From contig OY757011.1 in assembly GCA_963580285.1 (NCBI GenBank), forward strand, positions 154,741,245-154,805,244: a stretch of DNA of 64,000 nt, written 5' to 3'. Positions 34,975 through 44,789 of the stretch are shown one piece after another (the stretch's first letter is position 1; each line of letters starts with the position of its first letter). Both the position numbers and the translations under genes were made by a program. Below the pieces are notes generated by a model. The model was not told where the DNA came from. It saw only the letters and a list, made by a program, of their open reading frames with translations, and searched no databases. This stretch comes from Lucinisca nassula. Its lineage: Eukaryota; Mollusca; Bivalvia; Lucinida; Lucinidae.

Positions 34975-35037
34975 CTTTTTCAGTGGGACAGGGCTTATAG
35001 AAAGCGAACAGGTGTTCCCATTCCATTTTAGTGCTTT

Positions 35038-35340
35038 TGTTTGATTTGGGGTTTAATGTCCCCATCAACACTGTAAAGGTCATTTTGGAGACAGACTTGC
35101 TTCCAATTTTGTGGGACTTTTACCCAACACTGAGATGAAATGACATCTCAGCCCTGTCACCCAATGAAACAAATAGGGTTTATAAGAATGCACAGGCCAA
35201 CTTGCACCGCTTTGCCTTGGCAGGCTTAGATCCTCTATTAGCTTTTTACCAGTACTCGTGTGCGGGTTGGTTTCAGCTCTGCGTGGAAGCATCATGCAGC
35301 CCATATATTTCTTCAAGCCCCGATGGGCGGGGGCCATCCC
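35038..35340 (+). repeat. Dispersed repeat R270
   Basis: Runs from TTTGATTTGGGGTTTAATG to CCCCGATGGGCGGGGGCC. Good full-length copy. Confidence 0.85.
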
Positions 35341-35393
35341 CTTTAGTGCTAAGCATATTTATCAGACATTTTCAAAGTAAGCATATTTATCAG

Positions 35394-35781
35394 TAAGGAT
35401 GACACGATTAATCGTATAATCGATTAATCAATCTTTAAATTTCACAAAAATGGTTATCATCTCTGATTTACTTTTAATCGATTACTTGATAGGTACAATC
35501 TACTACTCAAAGTAATGCCTTAAATAGCTGAATGAGTGGCAAACAGTGCAGACCCTGATGAGACGCCGCAGACCGCATTCTGGGGCGTCTCATCTGGATC
35601 TACACTGTTTGCTCAGGCCTGCCTGTTCAAATATACATATGGTAAAGAACAACATATGGTAAGAGTCATGCTCAGACAGGAAGCCCGACAGGTGAAATTA
35701 TGACAACAACCTTAGCGATTACTTATCGGTTATCGATCGTAATGACAGGATTATCTTTTCAGCTGCGATTAGCCAGTCCTA
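35394..35781 (-). mobile_element. hAT-type MITE, 388 bp, copy 2
   Basis: Flanked by a perfect 8-bp duplication TTTATCAG (35386-35393 and 35782-35789). Ends TAAGGATGACACG and (inverse) TAGGACTGGCTAATCG. It is the reverse complement of 24265-24652 along its length, including the central GCAAACAGTG hairpin (35537-35612). The 8-bp duplication points to the hAT superfamily. Non-coding. Confidence 0.93.
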
Positions 35782-36177
35782 TTTATCAGACAACATTTTC
35801 AAAGTTCTTCTTATTTTTCAGGGATAATAAGGCTTGACATTACACGTGAATTGTCTGCTTGGCAGACGATTTACATGAAATGTTAAGCCTTTTTTTTTTT
35901 CACTGAAAAATGAAATTAAGACCTCTGTGCTCTAAAATTTTCTGCAGTGCTGAAAAACGTAATAAAACAATGCTACCTCATGTTTGCTATAAACATGGTA
36001 CATTTTTGGTTTCATTTCGAGTAGTGTCAGGTGTCCAGAGAATCACAAAAATTGCCTCCCTTGTAAAGATGGCAGAAAAAAATCCCAAACAGTACACCAC
36101 AACCTCCTTATAACACTAATGTTGCAATCAAAAGCAGAAACTGTGTTAAACAATTAAATAATATACAAATAACAACA

Positions 36178-37713
36178 GGCCCATGGGCCACTATGCTCAG
36201 TAGCGCTCAAGTTGGAACCGCCCACTGGCAGCAATATATTTTAACGTGATACCATTTTAATCTACTGATTATAAGTCTCCCAAACGAACCCCCATACCCA
36301 AATGAGCACCCATGTGAACTCTGTATCTGAATAATTAGCCATGTGGACTCTGTATCTGAAATCTTAGGCCTTTTCATGAAGTGGAGGGGGTGGGGCATGG
36401 ACCCACAAGAGCTTTGTTTGGTATCACAGAATGTGTCTTATCATAAGGAACAAGAATATATATGGTTTAGGATTGGGGATCTGTAAGGTTCCCAGAGATA
36501 TAATGACTTTTAAGCAGTAGAGGGGTTGGGGCATAGCCTCAGACAGATCCAAGGAAAGCCAATGTTGTCACTGAATGGGTCTTACTATTAGGACCAAATA
36601 TAGTTTAGGGGTGGGGATCTGAATGTTTCTGAGATACGAGGCCCTTTTATGAAGTGGAGGGGGCAGGAATGGCCCCTGCAAAATCCCCATGTTGGTGTCA
36701 CCGTGTGACTGAATGTGTCTAATCCTAAGTAACAAGTGGGGATCTGAATGGTTTCTGCAATATAAGGCCTTTTACGAAGTGGAGGGGCGGGGCTTGGCAT
36801 GGCCTGAACACGTTGCCCCACCACAAAGGGACCCCCGAGGTTGGTTTGACTTTATGTGTCTTTTCATAAGGAACAAGTATATGGTTTAGGGGTGGGGCTC
36901 TGAACGGTTTCTCTGTGATATATGGCTTTTTATGAAGTGGAGCGGTGGGGCATGGCCTAGGGCACCATGGGGGACCCCCAGGCTGGTGTCACTGAATGCG
37001 TCTTATTATAAGGAACATGAATATGGTTTAGGGCTGGGGCTCTGAACATTTTCTCAGATATTTGGCCTTTTGTGAAGAGGAGGGCATGGCCTGGCTGCAC
37101 ACTGGGGGACCCCTAGGTTAGTGTCACTGAAAGGAACAAGAATATATATGGTGTAGGGTTGGGGATCTGAAAGGTTTCGGAGATATTGGGACTTTTATGA
37201 AGAGGGGATGGGGCATAGCCCAGGCACATCCCGGGAGGACCCCCAGGTTGTTGTCATTGAATGTGTCTTATCACAAGGAACTAGAGTATATTTAGGGGTA
37301 GGGATCTTAATGGTTTCTAAGATATATGTTCTTTCATGAAGTGGAGGGGTGGGGGCATGGCCCCGGCACATGCTGTGGGACCCCCAGACTGTCATAAAAG
37401 CTATGGCTCAGAGAAGCTTACTCAAGGAACATTTCTATAGAAGTTTAGTCAAAATATCTGCAATTACTTGGCCAGTAATTTTCCCAATTATAAGTCTACG
37501 GGAAGTACGAGTTGTCATAGCAACCAAACTAAAGAGCCAATTTTCGTAAAAAACACACTTTCAATCCCCCAGCCCAAGGATGCAACAGATGAAATTTGGG
37601 CCCGATTTCGGCCCAGTGGCTCAGAGTTGTTTGAAAGTGTTAATGCCAGACAACGGACAACTGCCTATCCTAGAAGCTCCTCTGGAGCCGAACGGCTCTG
37701 GTGAAAAAAAAAT
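36178..37713 (+). mobile_element. Hairpin-ended tandem element, family vii
   Basis: 5' palindrome GGCCCATGGGCC (36178-36189) followed by ACTATGCTCAG. 3' hairpin GAGCCGAACGGCTC (37685-37698) followed by TGGTGAAAAAA. The body has about seven loose units of about 150 bp, built of GGGGATCTGAA, CTTTTATGAAGTGGAGGGG and GGGACCCCCAGG blocks. Non-coding. Confidence 0.72.
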
Positions 37714-38086
37714 GCATAGATTATATAGAAAAGTGACCATTATTTACAGTCATTTTTCTATAAAAACTAACCATTTTTTTTAGATTTACTGTAAATTTTC
37801 TGTACAATAAATAAATTTTTGGGAACCATCTTCCAAGCATGTTATATATCCAAAATCGTGTTATAATGATCTGTTATAACAAGGTACTGGTGTACTCGGA
37901 ACAGCTTGTGCATCCACAGTCTGATCATAGTCATTGTTGTGTGCTATTTAATGACTGTTTAACCCAAAGCTGCTTAATACAGGCAGTGAAGTGGGTACAC
38001 AGGCTGGTGCGAGTCTTCGCTGAGCATACGGCTGTATACAAGACGGATCTGGCTCGAGTGGAGGACTGTTAATATAATGTTTATGC

Positions 38087-38556
38087 TTAACCCTTATCTT
38101 GCTGAATAAATTAATTTAGCCACACCCATTTCTGACTATCAACCAATCAAATTACTTTATATTGTGCATTTGCTCATTTCACAAAGTGAATGGCAAACAG
38201 TGTAGATCCTGATCTGATCTGCATCTAAACTGTTTGCAAAGGTAGGGGTTGTCATATCATTACGATGACACACCCGTGCAACAGTACATTTTTTCGCATA
38301 TCCAAAATGGCTACTTTTCAGATTAAAAACTGTGATATTTTTGTTATGTTTGCTTCAAACATAGGCTGTGGCTGCTCGTTAGAACTGCCTCTTGAGGCGG
38401 TTCTAACGAGTACCCACAACCTATGTCTTGGAGAGGAAATAAGAAAAATAATGTATACCCCCATAAACCCTAGTTTACTCTATATAAAGTGGGGTTTAAG
38501 GGGATGTTCATTTCACGGACTTGTTCACATGATGTTCAGCAGGATAAGGCTTAGGG
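38087..38556. mobile_element. Nested MITE: GTTAACCC-type ends containing two other MITEs
   Basis: Outer inverted ends TTAACCCTTATCTTGCTGAA (38087) and TTCAGCAGGATAAGGCTTAG (38535). Inside lie a GCAAACAGTG hairpin (38192-38237) and a reversed foldback MITE (38262-38515). The same outer ends enclose only 90 bp at 31062-31195. It lies just downstream of the eRF3 stop codon. Confidence 0.78.
38262..38515 (-). mobile_element. Foldback MITE (FB family), reversed copy
   Basis: CATTACGATGACACACCC at the low end. The central stem GCTCGTTAGAACTGCCTC/GAGGCGGTTCTAACGAG has a near-zero loop at 38393. GGGGTTTAAGGGG lies near the high end. Confidence 0.85.
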
Positions 38557-38682
38557 TTTTTATTCTCTTCCTGATGACACTGTAGATTTTGTGAAGAAAT
38601 GGCTGTATCATGTTCTGTAATGATTACATTATTTGATGTCGAAGCAGAGCTTGTGTGCGTTGTTATCACCACTGGAGAATGT

Positions 38683-38726
38683 TTAGTCAATGATTTTCAG
38701 CACCTGGCCTATTGCAATGGTTCGAC
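38683..38726 (-). CDS. GSPT1: eRF3/GSPT1, last coding exon
   Basis: The minus strand reads a pyrimidine-ending acceptor TTTGTTTCAG, then 44 coding bases: two completing a Gly codon begun in the exon at 43839-44094, then RTIAIGQVLKIID and a TAA stop at 38685-38683. This matches the conserved C-terminal end of the translation termination GTPase eRF3, whose last beta-strand carries the same R/K-T-I-A-I-G block. The reading phase fits the upstream exon exactly. The intron between them is 5.1 kb and is filled by a family-i element and a minisatellite. The 3' UTR probably continues below 38683 into the nested MITE, but I see no clear poly-A signal. Confidence 0.9.
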
Positions 38727-38829
38727 CTGAAACAAAAGCAGAGAAAAAGACCTTACTCCCTTTGAAGATTGTTTTACTTACATATTGTGTAAACTTAAGT
38801 CAAAGGCAGACAAGTACAAGGAGATAAAA

Positions 38830-41416
38830 CAAGAGGGCCCAGAGGGCCCTGGTTCGCTCACCTGTGTGTCACTGTATCAAGTACATTCTATTTTTAGCTC
38901 TTGTAGCCATCTTGTTCATCAGCAGAGTGATTTTAGCTTATATGGTAGGGAGTAACCTAGGCAACATTCCTGGAAACTTGGAATCAAATTGGCCTTAGGG
39001 TTTAGGGGGAGTTTCCGTTTGAATCAAATTTACAATATTTTTATATTTTTACCTCCGGTGGTCATTTTGTTCATCCGAGTGGGATTGTTTTAGCCTTTTT
39101 GGTAGAGGATCATCTAAGCAACATTGTCGCAAGGATCCTACATGCTAAATATGAATTTGCTAAAATGCTTTAAAAGTTATGACAAAGTAGGTCAAAGGTC
39201 AAGGTCATGGGTCAAAAGTTTTGAATGGCTGAGAAAACATTTTCACAAGGAACATGCATGCCAAATATGAAGGCTCCATCTCATATGGTTCACAAGGTAT
39301 GATAAAGTAGGTCACAGTTCAAATATTTATGAGTGGGAAGCCCTTGTCAGAAAGAACCTACATGCCAAATATGAAGACTCTATCTCAAACGGTTCAAAAG
39401 TTATGACAAAATAACCTACTGATCTACTTTTTGATTTGACATGACCCATATTCGAACTTAACTGAGATATTGTCCAGATGATCATTCTGAGCAAGTTTTA
39501 TGATGATTTGACTGAAACTGTGGCCTCATAGAGTGTTCAAAACGTTTTTCTATGATTTGACCTGCTGACCTACTTTTTGACCCGACATGACCCATATTCA
39601 AACTTGACACACATATTGTCAAGATGATCATTCTGAGCAAGTTTGATGATGATCGGACCAAAACTTGGGCCTCTAGTGTGTTCACAAGGTTTTTCAACAA
39701 TCTGACCTACATAATGACCAGAAATGACCCATATTCGAAATTAACCGAGATATTGTCAAATGATCATTTTGAGCAAGTTTGATGATGATCGGACCAAAAC
39801 TGTAGCCGCCAGTGTGTTCAGAGGGTTTTTCTATGATTTGGCCTACTGACCTACTTTTTGACCAGACATGACCCATATTTGAACTTGACTGAGATATTGT
39901 CACGATGATCATTCTGGGCAAGTTTGATGATGATCGGACCAAAACTGTGGCCTCTAGTGTGTTCACAAGATTTTTCTATGATTTGACCTGCTGACCTACT
40001 TTTTGACCCGACATGACCCGTATTCAAACTTGACCCGGATAATGTCAAGATGATCATTCTGGGCAAGTTTGATGATGATAGGACCAAAACTGTGGCCTCT
40101 AGTGTGTTCACAAGGTGTTTCTAAGATTTGACCTACTGACCTACTTTTTGACCCTACATGACTCATATTTGAACTTGACCGAGAAATTGTCAAGATAATC
40201 ATTCTGAGCAAGTTTCATGATGATCAGACCAAAACTGTGGCCTCTAGTGTATTCACAAGGTTTTTCTATGATTTGACCTACTGACCTACTTTTTGACCTG
40301 ACATGACCAGAATTCAAACTTGACCGAATTATTGTCAAGATGACCATTCTGGGCAAGTTTGATAATGATTGGACCAAAACTGCAGCCTCTAGTGTATTCA
40401 CAAGGTTTTTCTATGATTTGACCTACTGACCTACCTTTTGACCCGACATGACCCGTATTCAAATGTGACCAAGATATTATCAAGATGATCATTCTGAGCA
40501 AGTTTGATGATGATTGGACATAAATTGTGGACTCTAGTGTGTTCAGAAGGTTTTTCTATGATTTGACCTACTGACCTACTTTTTGACCCGACAACACCCA
40601 TATTCGAACTTGACTGAGATATTGTCAAGATAATCATTCTGCGCAAGTTTGATGATGATCGGACCAAAACTGTGGCCTCTCGTGTCTTCACAAGGTTTTT
40701 TTTTCGGATTTGACCTACTGACCTACTTTTTGACACGACATGACCCATATTTGAACTTGACCGAGATTTTGTGGTGGTACAAACTGAGTGCAAGTTTAGT
40801 AACAATCAAATCATAAATGAAACATCTATCATGCAGACAAGACCAAAATAGGCAATTTTTGCCCTTTCAGGGGCCGTAACTCCGTAACACATGATGAGAT
40901 ATGGCTGGTTCAAGAAAGGAACCCAGATCTCATGGTGATACATGTTGTGTGCAAGTCTGGTTAAAATCAAATCATAAATGAAGATGCTATCGTGCGGACA
41001 AGACCAAAATAGGCAATTTTTGCCCTTTCAGGGGCCGTAACTCCATAACACATGATGGGGTATGGCTGGTTCAAGAAAGGAACCCAGATCTCATGGTGGT
41101 ACAAGTTGTGTGCAAGTCTGGTTAAAATCAAATCATAAATGAAGATGCTATCGTGCGGACAAGATCAAAATAGGCAATTTTTGGCCTTTCAGGGGCCGTA
41201 ACTCCATAACATATGATGGGATATGGCTGGTTCAAGAAAGGAACCTAGATCTCATGGTGGTACAAGTTGTGTGCAAGTCTGGTTAAAATCAAATCATAAA
41301 TGAAGATGCTATCGTGCGGACAAGAAATTGTTTACGCACGCACGCACGGACGCACTGACGACGGACAAAATGTGATCACAAAAGCTCACCTTGTCACTAC
41401 GTGACAGGTGAGCTAA
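38830..41416 (+). mobile_element. Family-i tandem-repeat element, complete (types C, E, D, F), in the eRF3 intron
   Basis: Complete ends: CAAGAG with palindrome AGGGCCCAGAGGGCCCT and GCTCACCTG at 38830-38864, and hairpin AGCTCACCTTGTCAC/GTGACAGGTGAGCT then the A-run at 41383-41416. The body is a mosaic of about 1.5 type C units, about three type E blocks (CATGCCAAATATGAAGGC, to 39420), about nine type D units of 145 bp (GACCTACTGACCTACTTTTT), and about three and a half type F units (GGGGCCGTAACTCC). A CACGCACGGACG simple repeat precedes the hairpin. It lies antisense in an intron of eRF3. Confidence 0.9.
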
Positions 41417-41429
41417 AAATCAAAAACAC

Positions 41430-43110
41430 CTGTTACAGAACTTGGCATATAACATGACCATCTGATCTCCTGCTACAGAACTTGGCAACATACATGTGAC
41501 CACCTGACCTCCTGCTACAGAACTTTGCAAAAACATGTGACCACATGACCTCCTGCTACAGAACTTGGCAACAAACATGTGACACCCTGACCTCTACAGA
41601 ACTTGGCAAAAAACATGACCACCTGACCTCCTGTTGCAGAACTTGGCAACAAACGTGAAAGCCTGACCTCCTGCTGCAGAACTTGGCAACTAACATGACC
41701 ACCTAACCTCTTGCTGCAGAGCTTGGCAATTGACGTGACCACCTAACCTCCTGCTGCAGAACTTTGCAATTAACGTGACCACCTAACCTCCTGTTGCAGA
41801 ACTTGGCAACAAATGTGACCGCCTGACCTCCTGCTGCAGAACTTGGCAACTAACCCGACCACCTAACCTCCTGTTGCAGAACTTGGCAATTAACGTGACC
41901 ACCTGACCTCCTGTTACAGAACTTGGCAACAAAACAGGTGACCACCTGACCTCCTGCTACAGAACTTGGCAACAAAATAGGTGACCACCTGACCTCCTGC
42001 TGCAGAACTTGGCAACAAAGTCAAACATGTGACATCCTGACCTCTACACAACTTGGCAACAAACATGACCACCTGACCTCCTGTTGCAAAACTTGGCAAC
42101 AAACATGACCGCTTGACCTCCTGCTGCAGAACTTGGCAACTAACATGACCACCTAACCTCTTGCTGCAGAACTTGGCAATTAACATGACCACCTAACCTC
42201 CTGCTGCAGAACTTGACAATTAATGTGACCACCTAACCTCCTGTTGCAGAATTTGGCAACAAACATGACTGCTTGACCCCCTGCTGCAGAACTTGGCAAC
42301 TAACGCGACCACCTAACCTCCTGCTGCAGAACTTGGCAATTAACATGACCACCTGACCTTCTGTTGCAGAACTTTGCAACTAACATGTGACCAACTGATC
42401 TCCTGCTGCAGAACATGGCAACTAACGTGACCACCTGACCTCCTGCTACAGAACTTTACAACAAACATGTGACCACCTGCTGCACTACTTGGCAACAAAC
42501 ATGTAACCATCCTGTTGCAGAACTTGGCAACTAACGTGACCACCTGACCACCTGCTGCAGAACTTGGCAACAAACGTGACCACCTGACCTCCTGTTGCAG
42601 AACTTGGCAACTAACGTGACCACCTGATCTCCTGCTGCAGAATTTGGCAACTAATTTGACCACCTGACCTTCTCTTGCATAACTTGGCAACTAACATGTG
42701 ACCACCTGATCTTTTGTTGCAGAACTTGGTAGCTGACAAGTGACCCTATCCCATATGTCCTCCTGCTACAGAACTATGTTACCAGCTGACCTCATGCAGC
42801 AGAACTTAGCAACAAACATGTAACCACTTAACCTCCTGCTATGAACTTGACAACTAACATGTAACCACCTGACCATGTGCAGCAGAACTTAGCAACAAAT
42901 ATGTAACCACCTAACCTCCTGCTGTAGAACTTGGCAACTAATTTGTGACCACCTGACCTTGTGAAACAGAAATTAGCAACAAACATTGTAACCACCTAAC
43001 CTCCTGCTGTAGAACTTGTACAACTAACATGTGACCACCTGACCACGAGCAGCAGAACTTGGCAATAAACATGTGACCACCTGACCTCCTGCTGTAGAAC
43101 TTGACAACTA
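41430..43110. repeat. Minisatellite, about 40-45-bp unit
   Basis: Roughly 40 copies of a unit built on ACCTCCTGCTGCAGAACTTG followed by GCAACTAACATGTGACC. The spacing is 40 bp over long stretches (for example 41641, 41681, 41721). The unit matches an internal segment of SINE-D at 30645-30690. Reading frames across it have no biological meaning. Confidence 0.95.
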
Positions 43111-43123
43111 ACATGTGAATTGA

Positions 43124-43380
43124 AAGTTTGTTTGGTTTGTTTGTCCCCGTCAACATTATAAAGGTGATTTTGGAGACGTTGCTTCCAATTTTGTGGGACT
43201 TTTACCAGACACTGAGATGAAAAGACATCTCAAGCCCTGTCGCTCCAATGAAACCAATAGGGTTTATAAGCATGGACGGTCCGACATGCACCGCTTTAAA
43301 TGGGCAGGCTTAGATCCTCTAAGCAGTTTACCATTACTCGGATTCAGCTCTGTGTGGAAGTTTCACATAGGTATCTATAT
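43124..43380 (+). repeat. Dispersed repeat R270, 3'-truncated
   Basis: Starts TTTGTTTGGTTTG with GTCCCCGTCAACATTATAAA and stops near CTCTGTGTGGAAG. It directly abuts the minisatellite. Confidence 0.8.
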
Positions 43381-43838
43381 TTGTATACAAGGCTGAAAGC
43401 GTTACTGTAAAAATACTAAAAATTCAGACATCTCGACTGGCTGTTATTCTCCTAAAATTTTAACAAATTTGTTTCACAATCCAGTAAGGTGTCCAAAAAT
43501 TGCAGGCAGAAAAGGAAACAGTGTAGTCCCTGATCAGACTGCTCCTTCAGGAGCAGTCTGATCTGGGTCTGTACTGTTTCTTTACACTTCAAAAAGCTGA
43601 ACTGTTTGTCTAACAACAAATACGGTCATATGGAGACAGGATCTTGGTTTAAAGACAAATCTAAAAGTCTGCAGAAGCTAAAAATGAACCTATAACCCCT
43701 GGTTTATAAGGCGAGTAGCTTAACCACTATAACAACGGAGGTTTCTACCTGTCAGATGTGCATCAGACTGAGCCATAAAGCCTACCACAGAATAATCCAA
43801 TTTTGTTTTGCTTGTATGAGTCGGCAAAAAAAACTTAC

Positions 43839-44094
43839 CTTCATCTCGTAGCGTAAATCTGCCCATCTGAGGGAAGTCCTGGAAGGTTTCCATACAGATC
43901 ATTCCACCATTGACTTGTATTCGAGCAATTCCTATCTGATCTTGCTTAATGAATCGCGTAGGTGTCTTATCACCAGTTTTTTTGTCTATTAAACAGATGA
44001 GCTTTTTTATGGTGGCTTCCTCAGCACATGTATTAATATGTAAGACGGCACTATAACCTGCACAGATGATTGATTTATGCTCCAATATCACAAT
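43839..44094 (-). CDS. GSPT1: eRF3/GSPT1, penultimate coding exon (domain III)
   Basis: The minus strand shows a T-rich acceptor ending CAG at 44097-44095, then 85 complete codons plus one base, then the donor GTAAG at 43838. The protein begins IVILEHKSIICAGYSAVLHI and includes DKKTGDKTPTRFIKQDQIGI and FQDFPQMGRFTLRDE. These are signature blocks of the C-terminal beta-barrel of eRF3, the GTPase that delivers and activates eRF1 at stop codons and binds it through this region. The exon is phase 0 at its start and leaves one base for the last exon. Upstream exons were not found in the window, and the non-repetitive gaps at 44.8-46.2 and 49.2-49.9 kb show no other eRF3 sequence. The upstream intron may therefore be very long and contain the Helentron. 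Conservation argues for a functional gene. Confidence 0.95.
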
Positions 44095-44259
44095 CTGAAA
44101 AAAAAAAATTCTTAGCTATAGTTGATGGAATGACAACTAGTAAGAATAAAACGAAACAAAAGCTGTGTCATGCAAAAAAGATCTTCACAGATGAAATCAA
44201 AGCATTGACAGCACTGGGGCCAGCTGTTCCAAACTTTTAATGTTGTTAACAAATCCATA

Positions 44260-44785
44260 CAAGAGGGCCCAGAGGGCCCTGGATCGCTCACCTGTGTTTC
44301 ACTGTCTCCAGTACATTCTATTTTTAGCTATGGTGGCCATCTTGTTCATCAGCAGAGGGATTTTAGCTCATTTGGTAGGGAGTAACCTAGGCAACATTCC
44401 TGTGAAGTTTGAATCAAATTGGCCTTAGGGTTTAGGAGGGGTTCACGTCTGAATCAAAGTTACAATATTTTTCTATTTTTAGCTCTGGTAGCCATTTTGT
44501 TCATCGGAGCGGGATTGTTTTAGCCTTTTCAGTAGAGGGTCATCTAAGCAACATTACTTCGAAGTTTGAATGAAATTGGCCCAAGGGTACAGGAGGAATT
44601 GAGGTTTAAAGATTTTTTTTCAATTTTTAGCTCTGGCAGCCATCTTATTCATTGGAGTGGAATGAGTTTTAACTATTTTGGTTGGGAGTCACCTAGGCAA
44701 CATTCCTGTGAAGTTTTTAATCCAATTGGCCCAATGGTTTAGAAGTTCGCATTTGAAGTGAATTTACACTGTTTTTTCTATTTAG
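44260..44785 (+). mobile_element. Family-i element, 3'-truncated (type C units)
   Basis: 5' end CAAGAG, palindrome AGGGCCCAGAGGGCCCT and GCTCACCTG, then about three type C units. It breaks off at about 44785 before a C-run. No 3' hairpin. Confidence 0.85.
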
Positions 44786-44789
44786 CATC

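Noticed and set aside
39482..40805. Series of overlapping minus-strand frames of 70-124 codons
   Set aside because: They arise from the 145-bp type D units. 145 is not a multiple of three, so the frame changes each unit and no protein is conserved.
41515..42690. Minus-strand frames of 75-116 codons with a repeating Ser/Gly/His/Val pattern
   Set aside because: They are translations of the 40-45-bp minisatellite. The unit length and indels disrupt any constant frame.
41430..43110. CRISPR-like array of regularly spaced repeats
   Set aside because: Contiguous degenerate minisatellite without unique spacers, in a eukaryotic intron.
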